NCBI GenBank assembly: GCA_944548615.1
Contig: OX155961.1
Location: 19,490,746 to 19,554,745, forward strand
DNA length: 64,000 nucleotides
Source of the DNA: Micropterix aruncella
Taxonomy: Eukaryota > Arthropoda > Insecta > Lepidoptera > Micropterigidae
Direction: 5' to 3'
Shown here one piece after another: positions 46,268 through 57,149 of this stretch. The notes under the pieces are model-generated. The model was not told the DNA's origin. It was given only the letters and a program-made list of their open reading frames with translations, and did no database searches. The translations under genes were made by a program, and so were the position numbers. Numbering within the stretch: position 1 is the first letter of the stretch; each line of letters opens with the position of its first letter.

Positions 46268-47588
46268 AATAAAACTTTATCCTAAACTATTTTATCCACA
46301 GCAAGAATTCAAACTCAATTAATAAATAATTTATTTTTACTGATATCGCCTAATTAAGCGGCTTGTGATTGGGCGAGCAATCTATAAACAAAGAGTTGCA
46401 TAAATTTATATATAAGATGTTTTAAAACAAAATCTCAACAAAAAAAAACAAGAAATAATAAAAGGATCATCATCATCAGAATTATAAAATATATTAAATA
46501 ATAATAATCATTATGAAATTATTGTAATAAATAATAAGATAACTTAATCACATAGTCATTGTCATCTAGACTTCTCACAATTAAAATAATAGTCATTGTC
46601 ATCTGATAGTTATAAACCTAGTTATTTTGAAAATTTGGCGTGGCATATTCAAGACCAAATGACAGATCAGTAAATTCATAAACACCGATGACTATTGTTT
46701 GGCATATCTCATGAAGGCTGGAAAGCCAGATCATCTAACAATTGTGCTATATGTGAAATTATTGTCGGGTTGTGTTCGCATTCAGTAATTCAATATCGTA
46801 TAACATAAAAGCTGATTTTCTCCTTTCTTGTATAAAATTAAAATTGCTTAGGATGAAAAAATATCTAAATCGTATCTTGGATCATATCTGACATTTTCAT
46901 AACATACTTCTATCAACACTCTATTTGTATAATTAAAAAGGGCTAAGATTGCACAATTAACAATAAGAAATCAAGGAATCTCCTGGCGCTCGAAGTAAAT
47001 TTTCTCTAAACATAATCTCTAAGATAGAGAGCATTACATTTTCTTTACTTTTCTCGTTTTCTTGTAGATTGTTTCCTCCTTTATGTCTACCCCTGGTAAT
47101 TACTGCTGCATTGTAGTGCATCCGGCCAATATATAAAGCTGTTTGTTTTAGTACCCGTTAATAAAATAATCATAATATGCGGTGAATTCTTTTTTTGGGA
47201 TATTTATATTGCTTATAATATACTTAAGGAAGTATCTGGCTGATACTTCTAATAAAGTGTGGACTGATCCACTGAATCGAGTACAAATTTACTAATGGAT
47301 GAGGAATATTCACTTGGTATTTTGTCAAATTCCTATGCTGCCCATTAAAAAGAAATCATAGCAATTGAGAAGTAGTTATACTTGAGATACTTAAGATGTT
47401 AATCGCTTGAAGAAGTGTTATTTACACATGGCTGGGAGTTGACCTCATTAGTCAATAATCTTTCTATCACTGCTTTCGAAAATTTGTTGTCACAATTACT
47501 TCTATTATTTCCAACATTAATAAATTGAAATAAAAATACACAAAATAGTGTCAATTAACATGTCAATTGCTAATACAACATATTCATC
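46268..47588. other. Gene-free AT-rich stretch
   Basis: Short frames only, no repeat partner noticed. A TCATTGTCATCTAGA / TCATTGTCATCTGAT direct repeat lies near 46556 and 46591. Confidence 0.45.
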
Positions 47589-47738
47589 GATAAACAACAT
47601 ATTCCATGGACATTCATTCTAGTCTATAAATAAAAACAAAGCTCACTAAACAGGACCACTACCGATATACAACATATTCCATAGACATTCATTCTGCTCT
47701 ATATTTAAAAACAAAGCTTACTAAACAGGACCACTACT
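47589..47738. repeat. Two-copy tandem repeat, period 75 bp
   Basis: CAACATATTCCATGGACATT (from 47595) returns 75 bases later as CAACATATTCCATAGACATT, and AAACAGGACCACTAC likewise repeats. Confidence 0.8.
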
Positions 47739-48067
47739 AAGCGGCAATTTTATAAGTACCACATTAAAATATTCAAGGGGCCTATAATGGCAACGATTAG
47801 TTTGTATGAATGTGTTCCTATGCAAATTAGAATTACACATAAATGGATATTCCAGTGATTTTTTGAGCTTTCACGAGTGCATCTTTCGCTGGGAAATTGC
47901 CGGTTTAACGTAAGCCGGGCTCATTGAACCGGCTTTTTGATTAGAGCATCGCATGGCTGCGTGGCCTGTGACAGGTATCTCGTGACGATCGCCCAGCACT
48001 CGTCTGCCCTCAATGCAAGCAGTCGGTTGCCCTCGATGCTCAAGCAATAAATCGTCGTTTATTATAT
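47739..48067. other. Gene-free stretch
   Basis: Contains an imperfect hairpin CCGGTTTAACG...TTGAACCGG at about 47900-47933. No coding signal. Confidence 0.4.
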
Positions 48068-48370
48068 ATTTGTGATTTATGTATTCATCCATATAAATAC
48101 ATATATATTTAGTAATCTACCCAGTCAGAACTTTTATTTGATACTAGACGTGATGCATGTGTCTTTAATTTATTGACATTTGGACCATTATTTATTTGAC
48201 ATTTGTGCGATTTAGGCACCTTATGACAGCCGCGATGACATGACGATTTTAACAATACTGCACATTTTTAAATCGGTTGTGGAAATTAGAAGTTATGGTG
48301 GAAAAAGTAAACGGCCAACATTTAAACCCTGAAAATATTACATTAGTATTTTTGTCAGTCGTGTACAACA
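48068..48370 (+). repeat. Repeat family N, diverged copy
   Basis: Colinear with 24150-24480 (TTTAATTTATTGACATTTGG, ATGACATGACGATTTTAACA, AAACCCTGAAAATATTACAT). No LINE coding sequence is attached. Confidence 0.55.
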
Positions 48371-48910
48371 GCGTATATTGTTTTAGTTTTATGTGATAAA
48401 TTTTCCGATATCTCAGTGAAAATGCTCAGTATAATAATATTATTATACCTTTTATCTATAAACGCCAAGCTGTGTAAAATATTTTCAATTTAACCTATTA
48501 GTGTTCTTATTTTTAATGTTTGATTGTTATTAATAACCATTAAATTTATGATCATTTTGCGTGTCTCCGAATCTGATTACACTTTTCCGTTTTTAGTTAG
48601 GGATAACTTATTAAATATTTACTTATTTTTTTTCACTCGATATGCTTGCCTTAATGCGGGACTAGACATATTTAAGCGGCGTTGATATAAATAAATTCTT
48701 GGCTGCGGTGTTCTCTTTTTTGGTACTGTTTACAATGAAGCCTCTAATAGTGCTAATAGAAAAATGTACTGCAGTTGAAATTATTAAGCTTTTCTAATTT
48801 TAATATTTATTTTTCGTTATCTCAAGGAAACTGCTTAGTTAAATAATTTTATTATACCTCATCTGTATAAACGCCAAACTGTGTACAATATTTTCCAATT
48901 AGACTATTAG
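48371..48910. other. Gene-free stretch
   Basis: Two loosely similar blocks (CGCCAAGCTGTGTAAAATAT, about 48462; CGCCAAACTGTGTACAATAT, about 48873) suggest an internal duplication of about 410 bp period. No coding signal. Confidence 0.45.
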
Positions 48911-49141
48911 CTCTTGTCCATACACATATTTTTCTTCTTGAAAATTCACGCTCAATTCGTCGTGTCTAGGCGCGGTCATCTGTGAGGTATGAATCGCTAT
49001 GGAAGCTTATCCACAGATACGACGGCGACGACGTCCGTTTTTCCGCCGTGTCGTGGACATGCTTCCATAGCGATCCATACCCCACTGACGACACGGCGAA
49101 TTGCGGATTTTCGCGGCGAAAAATACGTTTGTGGACAAGAG
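48911..49141. mobile_element. Inverted-repeat element with internal palindrome
   Basis: Bounded by CTCTTGTCCA (48911-48920) and its complement TGGACAAGAG (49132-49141). Inside, ATCGCTATGGAAGCTTATCC (about 48992) pairs imperfectly with GACATGCTTCCATAGCGAT (about 49055). 231 bp and non-coding, so probably a MITE. A TSD was not resolved. Confidence 0.55.
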
Positions 49142-49222
49142 GACTGAAGCCGTTTATACAATGGATGTACCTAAGCCCTGTATGTTGTACCTGAAGTTTT
49201 TTATACAAGTATGACCGTGCAG

Positions 49223-49616
49223 TGGACAAGAGAACACGCTTTTTCTATGGCTGGCTAACGAGCCGTACGGCGAAAACAAGGTGCGCTGGACAAGAGGGCT
49301 AAGGCCTCTTGTTTTTTCACACATGTTTTTTTCGCCGTGAAAATACACGGTTATTCGCCGTGTCGTCACTGGGGTATAGATCACTACGGAAGCTTGTCCA
49401 GGGACACTGCGGAAACACGGCACGGCGCCGCTGCCATATGAACCGCATTTCCCCCTCGGCAAGACGTGTTTATTTAATTGTATAGCAATGAATGAGAGCG
49501 AGTCGATGTCACCGGTCGTTTTCACAGCGGACAATTATCGCGTTAGTTGAAATTGTTTATAAAAACGTACGTACTTAGAGCGTCGTACGGCGAAAAAACC
49601 GTGCAGTGGACAAGAG
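49223..49616. repeat. Cluster of related terminal motifs TGGACAAGAG
   Basis: Three more direct TGGACAAGAG motifs (49223, 49287, 49607), each preceded by GTGC(A/G)(G/C)-like sequence. ATAGATCACTACGGAAGCTT at about 49375 echoes the palindrome of the 48911 element. Probably several broken or nested copies of that family. Confidence 0.5.
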
Positions 49617-50100
49617 GTCACGGTTTCTTCTACGACGCGGCTAACATCCGTTACGTCGAAAAAAATGTGCCGTGGGCATGAGGCCTTAGTGCTCTTATTT
49701 CGATTGCCATTGTGTGTTTTGATGTTCGGCTATTATTCTATATATCCTGGTATAATATTTTCCTCCCGCTCGGCGAAGAACTTAATATCCGGCGCGGATA
49801 TTGCCATTAAAAATGCAAGGCAGTGCCGGAGCGGGGGTGCGGCGTCTCCAATATTCATTCGCGTTATAAAATTACAACCGCCGATCCGCGCTCCAGTGCC
49901 GCCCTGGTGAAGCCGTGCGCAAACATTAGCCGCGAGTAATTATTTTCGGCGACATTAAAAATGGAAAGTTCCAGGGACGGAGGCGAGCGACCACTCTGCG
50001 AAGAACTGCTTTCAAGGTCCTTCCGCTAATAACCAATTAATAATTCACGCAGCAATATCGCTGCTCCCGTTTTCGCTCTTGTGCGACCCATTTTTCTGCG
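49617..50100. other. Gene-free, GC-richer stretch
   Basis: No frame or repeat recognised. Could be unique host sequence. Confidence 0.4.
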
Positions 50101-50158
50101 TATACGCAATATTCTTTATAAAGTGAAAGAAGAACGATTTAGTTTATTCATCAGATTA

Positions 50159-50560
50159 TTTATTATTTCATTTTTATTATTATTTACTATGTAGGAGGGT
50201 CGCCCTCGCAGCAAATACGCTGCTGTCAGTGCCGCTGGATCTCGTACTCCATTCACGATTCGTTTCCATTCTTGACGATTTTTGGCGATATCATCAATAG
50301 CCGATAATCGTTGATTCTTGAAGTCGTCTTTGATATTCCTTAGCCAGGTTTTCTTCGATGCCGAACGCTGACTTCTCAATTCCGTCGGACATTTTCGCCA
50401 AAGAAGTTTACTTGGCAAGCGATTATCGTTCATTTGGCAAACATGGCCGAACCATCGTAGTCGAAGTTTCTGTATTTCTTCTCCGATCGTTGTTTGTTGA
50501 TCGCAACTTTCTCTAATTAATGGTCTTCGAATTCGGCCGCGGAGTGAGACACTGAGAATC
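50159..50560 (-). pseudogene. RTE-like LINE C-terminal fragment, 13-bp TSD
   Basis: Minus frame with IGEEIQKLRLRWFGHVCQMN, RLPSKLLWRKCP, WLRNIKDDF, LSAIDDIAKNRQEWKRIV. The RWFGHV...RxPxxxL...W...D......DRxxW order is the usual C-terminal tail of RTE/BovB-like and related LINE polyproteins. The insert ends in an AATAATAAA-rich tail at 50159. It is flanked by ATTCATCAGATTA at 50146-50158 and 50561-50573, so it is a bounded, heavily 5'-truncated insertion. The frame stays open into the tail (stop near 50116). Confidence 0.8.
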
Positions 50561-50704
50561 ATTCATCAGATTAACCCTAGAAACATAATTAGGTACATAG
50601 TTTTTAATAAATCTGCTGAATCGTGCAAGGACAGATTAGTTCATTTTAAACTTGATAGTCTTGAAGATAGGCGTACAACCTATGATATGATGTTTCTCTA
50701 CAAT

Positions 50705-50977
50705 GAACCCGATTGCGTTTCTTCGTGAACGAGATAGAGCAATACGTTAGAGCGGAATATGAAACGAACGATCGTCGATAAAAACTACCCGTCCAACATA
50801 TACTCGTCAGAATAAATTAGAACATATTTCGTTCGGTGTTAGATTAAGATGCTTTATCTTTTGTGAGTAGTTTCAATGCGAAAAAGTTACAACCAAATTC
50901 CGCTCTAGCGTATTGCCCTGTCTCGTTCACACGGACTAATTTCCGATTTTAGTTGACGAAGAAACGCAATCGAGCCC
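50705..50977. mobile_element. MITE family M, copy 3, TSD AAT
   Basis: Ends GAACCCGATTGCGTTTC and GAAACGCAATCGAGCCC, flanked by AAT (50702-50704, 50978-50980). Removing the element and one AAT restores the LINE frame (LYN then VIHN), which independently supports the 3-bp duplication. Confidence 0.85.
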
Positions 50978-51271
50978 AATGTAATTCATAATATGTTTGA
51001 CAGTGCGTATCTGGTCTAAAAGATATCCATTCTGTCTCCTCCTCGCATTACTCGGAACCCGTTTTATAGAAATAAATATAACTTCTATTATACCAAGCAT
51101 TCTCTAATAAACAGAGCTATGATAACGTATAACGATAGGTTAGTGTACATTGATATATTTTCATCAGCTAAAAGTCTCTTTAATGAAACTATTAAAATAT
51201 CTTTTCAGTCTTGGTCCCCCCTATTTAACAGTTCCCACTTAAACAGTTTACATAAATAGTTTTTTTGTAAT

Positions 51272-51589
51272 ATTGTTTTTATATATCTCTGGTGCAAAAT
51301 AAGTAATGTTTATAATCTCAACGTATTTTTTTTTCTCATTTTATCTAACAACAAATCACTGCTAAAGAAATGTATGTATAAGGTATATTAAAGGAAATAC
51401 TGTACACATATTATTAACGGTAAATAGTGTTAACATATTATTAGTCGTAGTTTTATTTTTATATTTTTGTATTTGTTATTTATAAACGCTGTTTGTTAAC
51501 TAAAAAAATAAAATAAAAAAAAGTAAAAAATGGGATGTACGCAAATATAAGCATGGGTAGAATTGACATTTGACTATCATTAGACCCTT
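51272..51589. other. Gene-free AT-rich stretch
   Basis: Likely includes the LINE 3' UTR (A-rich run ending about 51530). Nothing else seen. Confidence 0.45.
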
Positions 51590-52243
51590 TTAACCCCTCA
51601 AGAAGCAAACGGGACAATTGTCCCAGAATTTAAATTACCGTAGAGCAGCAAAGGAGACATCTGTCCCAGCCGAGATCGGCCGATGTTTTCCCCATAAATC
51701 ATACGGCCTGTGGTATGTGCGAAAAGAGGAGAAGATTCTCTGTCGTTAACTCGTTGGTTCATTATTTTTCATACAGTCGCCATTTTTTAGTCTATGATTG
51801 AACCAAACCAAACCAAAAACTTTAATATTCATGTTGATTTTCAACACCGAATATTTTTTTATTTTTGTATAGGTGTAAGCAAAACGAAGTCATAGGTTGA
51901 ATGAAGCATATTATAATTCTTATAAAAGTAATCACAATTTCTTGCATAGGATAATTTATTTCCAGAAAAAACGTAGAAATGTTGGACAAGGCAGTTTTTT
52001 TTCTGTACCACAACTTTGACAGATAATTCTGAATAATGCTTATTGCTTTACAAAACGATGTTACACTTATCTAATAAAAAATTTCAACAGAAACATAAAA
52101 CAGGTCTTCTTTATACGATCCGTATAGCAGTTTCGGAGTAATCGTCCTCTTCCTGAAACGCTATATTTTTGTTGTGATGAAATCTTCTTCTTCGCGTTCT
52201 CTAAGAGACACTACAATTCAAACGTCAGCGCTCGAGGGGTTAA
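51590..52243. mobile_element. piggyBac-like MITE (TTAA-flanked)
   Basis: TTAA at 51590-51593 and 52240-52243 enclose about 650 bp with short inverted termini CCCCTCAAG and CTCGAGGGG. TTAA duplication plus C-rich termini is the piggyBac hallmark. A perfect 14-bp palindrome GGGACAATTGTCCC lies just inside the left end (about 51610). No transposase. The short TIR leaves some chance of coincidence. Confidence 0.5.
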
Positions 52244-53262
52244 GTGTTAACGTATTACTAATATGTAAAATTCAAAGGGTGTTATTTTAGCTATATTTAA
52301 ATAAAACAATATATGCGGTATTTAGGTATTTTAAAAGGATCTAAATATACATAACTTGTGCTTTTGCCACCATTTTTTAAAAGAAATAATAATTGGAATA
52401 AAACATTAATATTAAGTAAAGAAGATGATATTTATTTTATATGAATCAGTTGTTTTTTTTTAATCAATCTAAAACAGCTTTTGTGTAAGTCATCATTATA
52501 TATTCTCGACATAAAGGTATTGCGCATTTACGGAATTACTTCGTAATTAGTGAAATCTCATCAACACTTAGCCATTGATCTGGGTGACGATTGTATTGTC
52601 TGGAATGTACGACGCGAGATTATATCTACTCGTAGTTGGGAAACCAGAGACAAAAAATTGCAAATGTTTTGGAAAGCTGATAGTTTCAGATCAGACAGTA
52701 TTTTAGTCACAGAATGCCGGGGTACAGTCAGCAGGCCAGATTCCAGGCCACTTGGCACTGGCGTACTATAAAAATTGTATTTTTAATTAATACTCTTACA
52801 GTTTTGCAAAACTTTAGTGATCAGTTTTGAAATAATCAATACGAAATCTTAAAAAGTGGTACTCGTAAGCTGTGCTAGCTAAAATAATGGAGTATTTATC
52901 CTAACGCGCGCTCAGCGGACTCACGAGTGGGTCCATTCGTGAATTTATCACTAGGAAAAAGGGAAAGGCCGTGTCATTACCTTCCACCTCTGTCAAGTTT
53001 AAATCTAGTGTCCAAACGCGCGCGGTCGCGCCGTCCCAGGCCTCGAAAGCCGCCCAAGCTGCCCAAAACTCATCCTCCCGCCTGAAAGAGTGCCCGAGTC
53101 CGAGTTAGTCCGAGAGCCCACTACAGTTTATTCATAAATGACGAAAAACTGTGTACTTAGTGTATAGACTTCATGATTATTTGAAAGTAATATTACTTAA
53201 AATAAATATATATGTAGTTAAGAGGCAATACTAGAAAATCCTTAAAGCGCGACCTGCAGTAA
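52244..53262. other. Gene-free stretch with a coding-like patch
   Basis: At about 52940-53105 (+) a GC-rich frame reads GKAVSLPSTSVKFKSSVQTR and SKAAQAAQNSSSRLKECPS before a stop. It may be the end of a TE ORF1-type protein or a host exon. There is no motif and no partner copy. Confidence 0.3.
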
Positions 53263-53330
53263 TGTTTACCCGACTGCCCAAAAAAAAAGGAGTGTAATGT
53301 GTTCAGGATTCATATATGTATGTTTTTCAT
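53263..53330 (-). repeat. Repeat family N, end fragment
   Basis: GGAGTGTAATGTGTTCAGGA preceded by CCGACTGCCC matches the ends at 11465 and 24440. Followed by a palindrome TCATACATAGATG...CATCTATGTATGA. Confidence 0.6.
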
Positions 53331-53394
53331 ACATAGATGCTTATTCATCTATGTATGAACCAATTTAGAACCTCAACTAACTGTTCAGCTCTCA

Positions 53395-53910
53395 TCCGGT
53401 AGCCTCCTCGAAAACAGACAATGTGCGGATCCGGAGGAACACCTAGAACGGAACTGGGCGGTTCGTGCACCGGACTCTGTCAACCTAGATGCGCAATCCG
53501 GCGAATAACTGGGGGAGTCTAGATATATGTTTATTAAGAGCGGGATTAGCTCTTGACCTGGTGTCACATATCCTTAGTAATGATCCGATGGTCACTCGTT
53601 CTCGTGTGTCCGACGAGCAAAAGGCGCCACGGATACGCAATAAATTCAGTATATGAATTATCTCTGTCAGGTAGAGGCCTCGTAAGCGACCTCGAATTTT
53701 TATCAGACAGTAGGATAGAGAAATCCTGCCAAACATGGTAGTAAAAGCGTGAAGCCGGCTCGCTAGGTTCAATTCCCAGTGCCTCGTGGTAAGGCGTTAT
53801 GCTCGTACGGGCTTTTTGGCGTCGTTAGACTGTGGACTGTGTTTCCCTAAGCTCTGCGTTCACTCCACGGGAGAGAAAATGGTATGATATCCTTATAACT
53901 TCCTAGGATG
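53395..53910 (-). repeat. Diverged family Q copy
   Basis: Long alignment to the antisense of Q (GATGCGCAATCCGGCGAATA versus GATTGCGCACTC..., AAGCGACCTCGAA, GTGGTAAGGCGTTATGCTCG, GTTCACTCCACGGGAGAG) but with much divergence and no intact Q frame. An old copy, truncated at both ends. Confidence 0.6.
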
Positions 53911-53915
53911 AAAAC

Positions 53916-54326
53916 TTTCAATGTCCTCTTACCTGTATCAGTCTAACTCTCTTCATTTGTGATATGCATTCTAATACTGTATGTTTATCTTTGACCAGTT
54001 TTGAGTTTATCTTTGATTTTTTAATTTCCTTTAGCACTGGTCAGCTATCTGTGTATATAACAATTTTCTAATCTCATACCTGATTTATTTCAGCCTCACC
54101 TAAAATTATTATGTTGCTAATTGTTTCCTTTTGACAGGTTGTGGCATCCAATCTCAGTGGCATAGTCATACTCAGACCCATCTTTCGAGAGTAGCTTCCT
54201 GCCCCTATGCCTTTGTTTACTTGAAGCCATATTTGTATGGTTACCTTATTTATCGTAGTGTTAATATAAAGCTTCTGCTAGTAAAGATCTGTGCTACTTT
54301 GTCCTCTGAATATATGCTGTACGTAC

Positions 54327-54328
<2 letters not shown>
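53916..54328. other. Gene-free stretch
   Basis: No repeat partner. A frame at 54131-54388 runs into the AAT microsatellite and is not convincing. Confidence 0.45.

Positions 54329-54372
<44 letters not shown>
54329..54372. repeat. (TAA)n tail of the following LINE
   Basis: About 14 TAA units ending the minus-strand LINE. AATAAAGAGTTT (complement of AAACTCTTTATT) lies just before it as polyadenylation signal. Confidence 0.9.
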
Positions 54373-54374
<2 letters not shown>

Positions 54375-54629
54375 CTCTTTATTCTTAAGAAAAGGCGAGC
54401 TTATTGCCTGAAGGCAATATTTTACAGCTAACCTATACTATTGTAAGAACATTATTTGCGAGTAGACTACATAACTTAACTTATATAAAGAGTATGACAA
54501 ATAAAATAAAAGAGGATAGAAAAAAGTATATATTTTACTCTTTGTGTGCACAGATTTGCCACATGAAAATAATCTAACACCTATAAGGACGCTAAAGTTT
54601 TAAGAGGGGAATGGGAGGGGAAAGGGAAT

Positions 54630-55221
54630 TTATCTGGAGGATTTCAAATGCTCTCTGAGTCTGTTTTTAAAAGTTGTTATGCATGGCGCGGTTCTCACAT
54701 TTTTCGACAAAGCATTCCAAAGACGGGCTCCATGCACGGTGAAAGAGAATGACAAGAAGTCACTGCTGTGACTAGGGATAGAGAGTAGCAGGTTGTTTTT
54801 TGATCTCAGAGGGCGTTCATGCGCCGATAGTGCAGTGAATCTGCCGGTAAGATAATTGGGAGCGACGCCATCCAAGATCTTGAAAAGCATAAAGGGAACT
54901 CGCATGTCTCTTTTCTCCCGGGTCGACAGCCACTGAAGCTTCTCTCTGTACTTCGTGATGTGGTCAAATTTTCTGAGGCCATGGATATACCGAATGCAAA
55001 CATTTTGGAGACGCTCAACTTTGGTGGATAACTCCTCTTTGAGGTCGAGAAATGCGACATCTCCATAATCCAGAAGGGGGAGGAGAGCAGACTGACAAAT
55101 CGTAGTCTTGCTCTCCTCCGGGAGGATATTTTTCAGCCTATTCAGCGAATAAAATCGGCCGAAGAGTTTGCGTCGCATTTCTCGAATATGTGTCCGCCAT
55201 GAGAGGTTGTCGTCCATATGG
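54630..55221 (-). pseudogene. LINE RT C-terminal domain
   Basis: From HMDDNLSWRTHIREMRRKLF through RLKNILPEESK, LLPLLDYGDVAFLDL, VCIRYIHGLRKFDHITKYRE and LSAHERPLRSKNNLLLSIPS to FKNRLREHLKSSR and stop, the order of a LINE RT thumb/connection region. The catalytic palm is missing. The codons upstream of HMDD in the open frame (TPQV) come from the inserted Q. In the uninterrupted element they are replaced by VNLGV at 56060-56074. Confidence 0.85.
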
Positions 55222-55550
55222 ACAACTTGCGGTGTCAACTACAACGGGCGAGCCCGTCACCACAGGACGTTTTAACGATTTTCTCGTGCTGTCGCCCTGC
55301 AGTGAACGTAGAAGACTTTGGACAGAACAAATCCAACGTCCAGCTACGTCACAACCCGCAAGAAGCCAACGCCTTACCGCGAGATAGCCAGTGTTACCTG
55401 GCGGGCCGACACTCGCGCCCTTGCTTCCAATTGTGACCAGATTTCTCCGGTCTCTCGATTGGTTCCGAGTTCGAGGTCGCTTGCGCGGTCCTCTCCCTTA
55501 CGAAGCGGTGAAACGGTGTTCACCGAATCTTTCGCGGACCAAGGCGTCCT

Positions 55551-55581
<31 letters not shown>

Positions 55582-56047
55582 GTAGTAACACATCTAGTAA
55601 AAAGTTAATGTCATATTTGATTAAGATGTTAGCAAGAAATTGATGCGACATTATTTTTATGATTGACACAGTCGCCTAACTAGGCCTAGGCCTGTTCTAA
55701 GGCAGACTTTTATCCGACTCTGAACCGGGATCGGATGGCCAATGGTCATTTCAAGAGCAGTCGCCGTAAGGTAGACAACTACCCCCGCTCTATAGGAAAC
55801 AATACAGTTCCCAGACTCCCCCGATTGTTAGTCGGAGAGCACAATCGATTGGCTCGCGCCGCTCGGTGCGCAGACCGTCCAGGAGCGCCAGAGGATTGTT
55901 CCCAGGGGAGACTGGTTGACCCAGTGTCCTACCCAGGCTCGCACCCCATGCGTGGAGGCCATCGGATGGGTGTTGACCCGTGAGTGTGACCGACCCTGAA
56001 ACAGAATGGGTCTTCGTGGCCAACTCAGCAAGGGCCCATTAGCTCCC
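55222..56047 (+). mobile_element. Retroposon family Q inside a LINE, 12-bp TSD
   Basis: Starts AACTTGCGGTGTCAACTACA and ends GGGCCCATTAGCTCCC. Flanked by GTCCATATGGAC at 55210-55221 and 56048-56059. It interrupts the LGVHMDD codons of the host LINE, so the pre-insertion site can be deduced exactly. It carries its own secondary insertion at about 55552-55735. Without that insert it is about 640 bp, like the copy at 42308. The Q frame starts at 55391. Confidence 0.88.
55552..55735 (-). mobile_element. Truncated LINE 3' end inserted in Q
   Basis: (ATTT)n tail at 55552-55580 followed by UTR-like sequence including CGCCTAACTAGGCCTAGGCC. Typical of a minus-strand LINE end. It interrupts the Q frame after the TKASF codons. 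Confidence 0.55.
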
Positions 56048-56085
56048 GTCCATATGGACACCGAGGTTTACTCGTACTCGGAAAT

Positions 56086-56414
56086 CATTTTATGTGATAT
56101 CATTTGCAGTATCAGTACATTTGCATAAGCATTGCATTTGAAGTAGCCTATTCTAGGATTTTCTTATATCTAGTTTTCTTATATTGGCTGTAGTTATACC
56201 AGAGGCCTTCTGTTGTATTTTTAATATCGATTAGGCAGCATCCTGTTTCATAAATATATCTAGTGGAGATAGGCCTGCGATAATCTCAAAAGCGTCTGAT
56301 ATTATTTTATCGTTAAAATATTATGGTCTATCCATGATACGAATATTTTAAATACATCATTAATTATATAAACAGGCCAATCGTTTATGAAAAGCCTCAC
56401 ATATACGTATATAA
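56086..56414. other. Gene-free stretch
   Basis: AT-rich, nothing recognised. Confidence 0.45.
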
Positions 56415-56540
56415 TATGAAATCGATGTGTATCGCGGTTGTTTGGCATTATAAAATATATTTAATTTATTTACCGAGTGAAGTGTGTAGCGCCCGACGTT
56501 TTGACTACCGTTATCCAGGGTGGAAAGACCCTGGAGAGGT
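56415..56540 (-). repeat. Family P diverged copy
   Basis: On the minus strand CAAAACGTCGGGCGCTACAC, CACTCGGTAAATAAATT and ATAATGCCAAACAACCGCGA parallel the P tail at 22050-22205 at lower identity. Upstream GATAACGGTAG corresponds to GACAACGGCGG. Confidence 0.55.
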
Positions 56541-57069
56541 TGCTAAATGTAACAGCTTGCAGGACTATCGTCAGCGTAACTAAATTATTGACCAAGTCTA
56601 TTTTCATTACGTTCCCTCGTTTCGGTTAAAATCCTCTTCGCTGAATTTTAAAAATCCCCTTCTGTTAAAGTAAAATTTTAAGACCGATCATTTCCAGTTC
56701 TGGGGTAGGTAACTTGTAATAGGCTTCCGGACTGTGCGCGTTCGGTGCTTTGCATTCGCGGGTCATCTGTCTCCCGCGTAGATCCACCGGATTACTACTG
56801 AGAATTTATCACACTTGTAACAGGGGATAGTTTTTTTCGGGCCGAGTTAATTTATGAAGGGACCTTCGCCATCGACGACATTTTGCACATCGTAAAAAAA
56901 ATGTTTTACAAAAAAAATATGTACGATGCAGCCATGTTACTGAAGTTGACCCACTAATGAGTAGGAATATATAAATCGTTGCTAATTTGTAACCACGGAG
57001 AACAAGATCAATGTTATTTTTTTTGGAGAAAGTGTGATACTAATGCCATCTTGTGGCTTGTCATCAAAC
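56541..57069. other. Gene-free stretch
   Basis: No gene or partner repeat seen. Confidence 0.45.
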
Positions 57070-57149
57070 GAATCAAAATCAAAATGTTCTTTATTCATAT
57101 AGACACAATTAAACATTATTTTTAATTTATGTTCTTATGATGCGTCCAA

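Larger units (their letters stand above)
50101..51271 (+). mobile_element. LINE C-terminal remnant carrying two insertions
   Basis: Reading across the insertions gives the RT C-terminal tail: NPRNIIRYIVFNKSAESCKD, LVHFKLDSLEDRRTTYDMM, then after 50980 VIHNMFDSAYLV and KSLFNETIKISFQSWSPLF to a stop. It resembles the end of the LINE at 13000-13310. It was split by an RTE-like fragment (50159-50560) and a MITE (50705-50977). The 5' end of the remnant is unclear. Confidence 0.7.
54373..56085 (-). mobile_element. 5'-truncated LINE split by family Q
   Basis: 3' UTR at 54373-54629 (GGCGAGCTTATTGCC, CAGCTAACC), RT C-terminus at 54630-55221. The Q insertion follows, then at 56048-56085 the same frame resumes upstream (RVRVNLGVHMD). 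A stop just beyond marks truncation or decay. The 3' UTR signature also ends the plus-strand LINE at 15597-15735. Confidence 0.8.
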
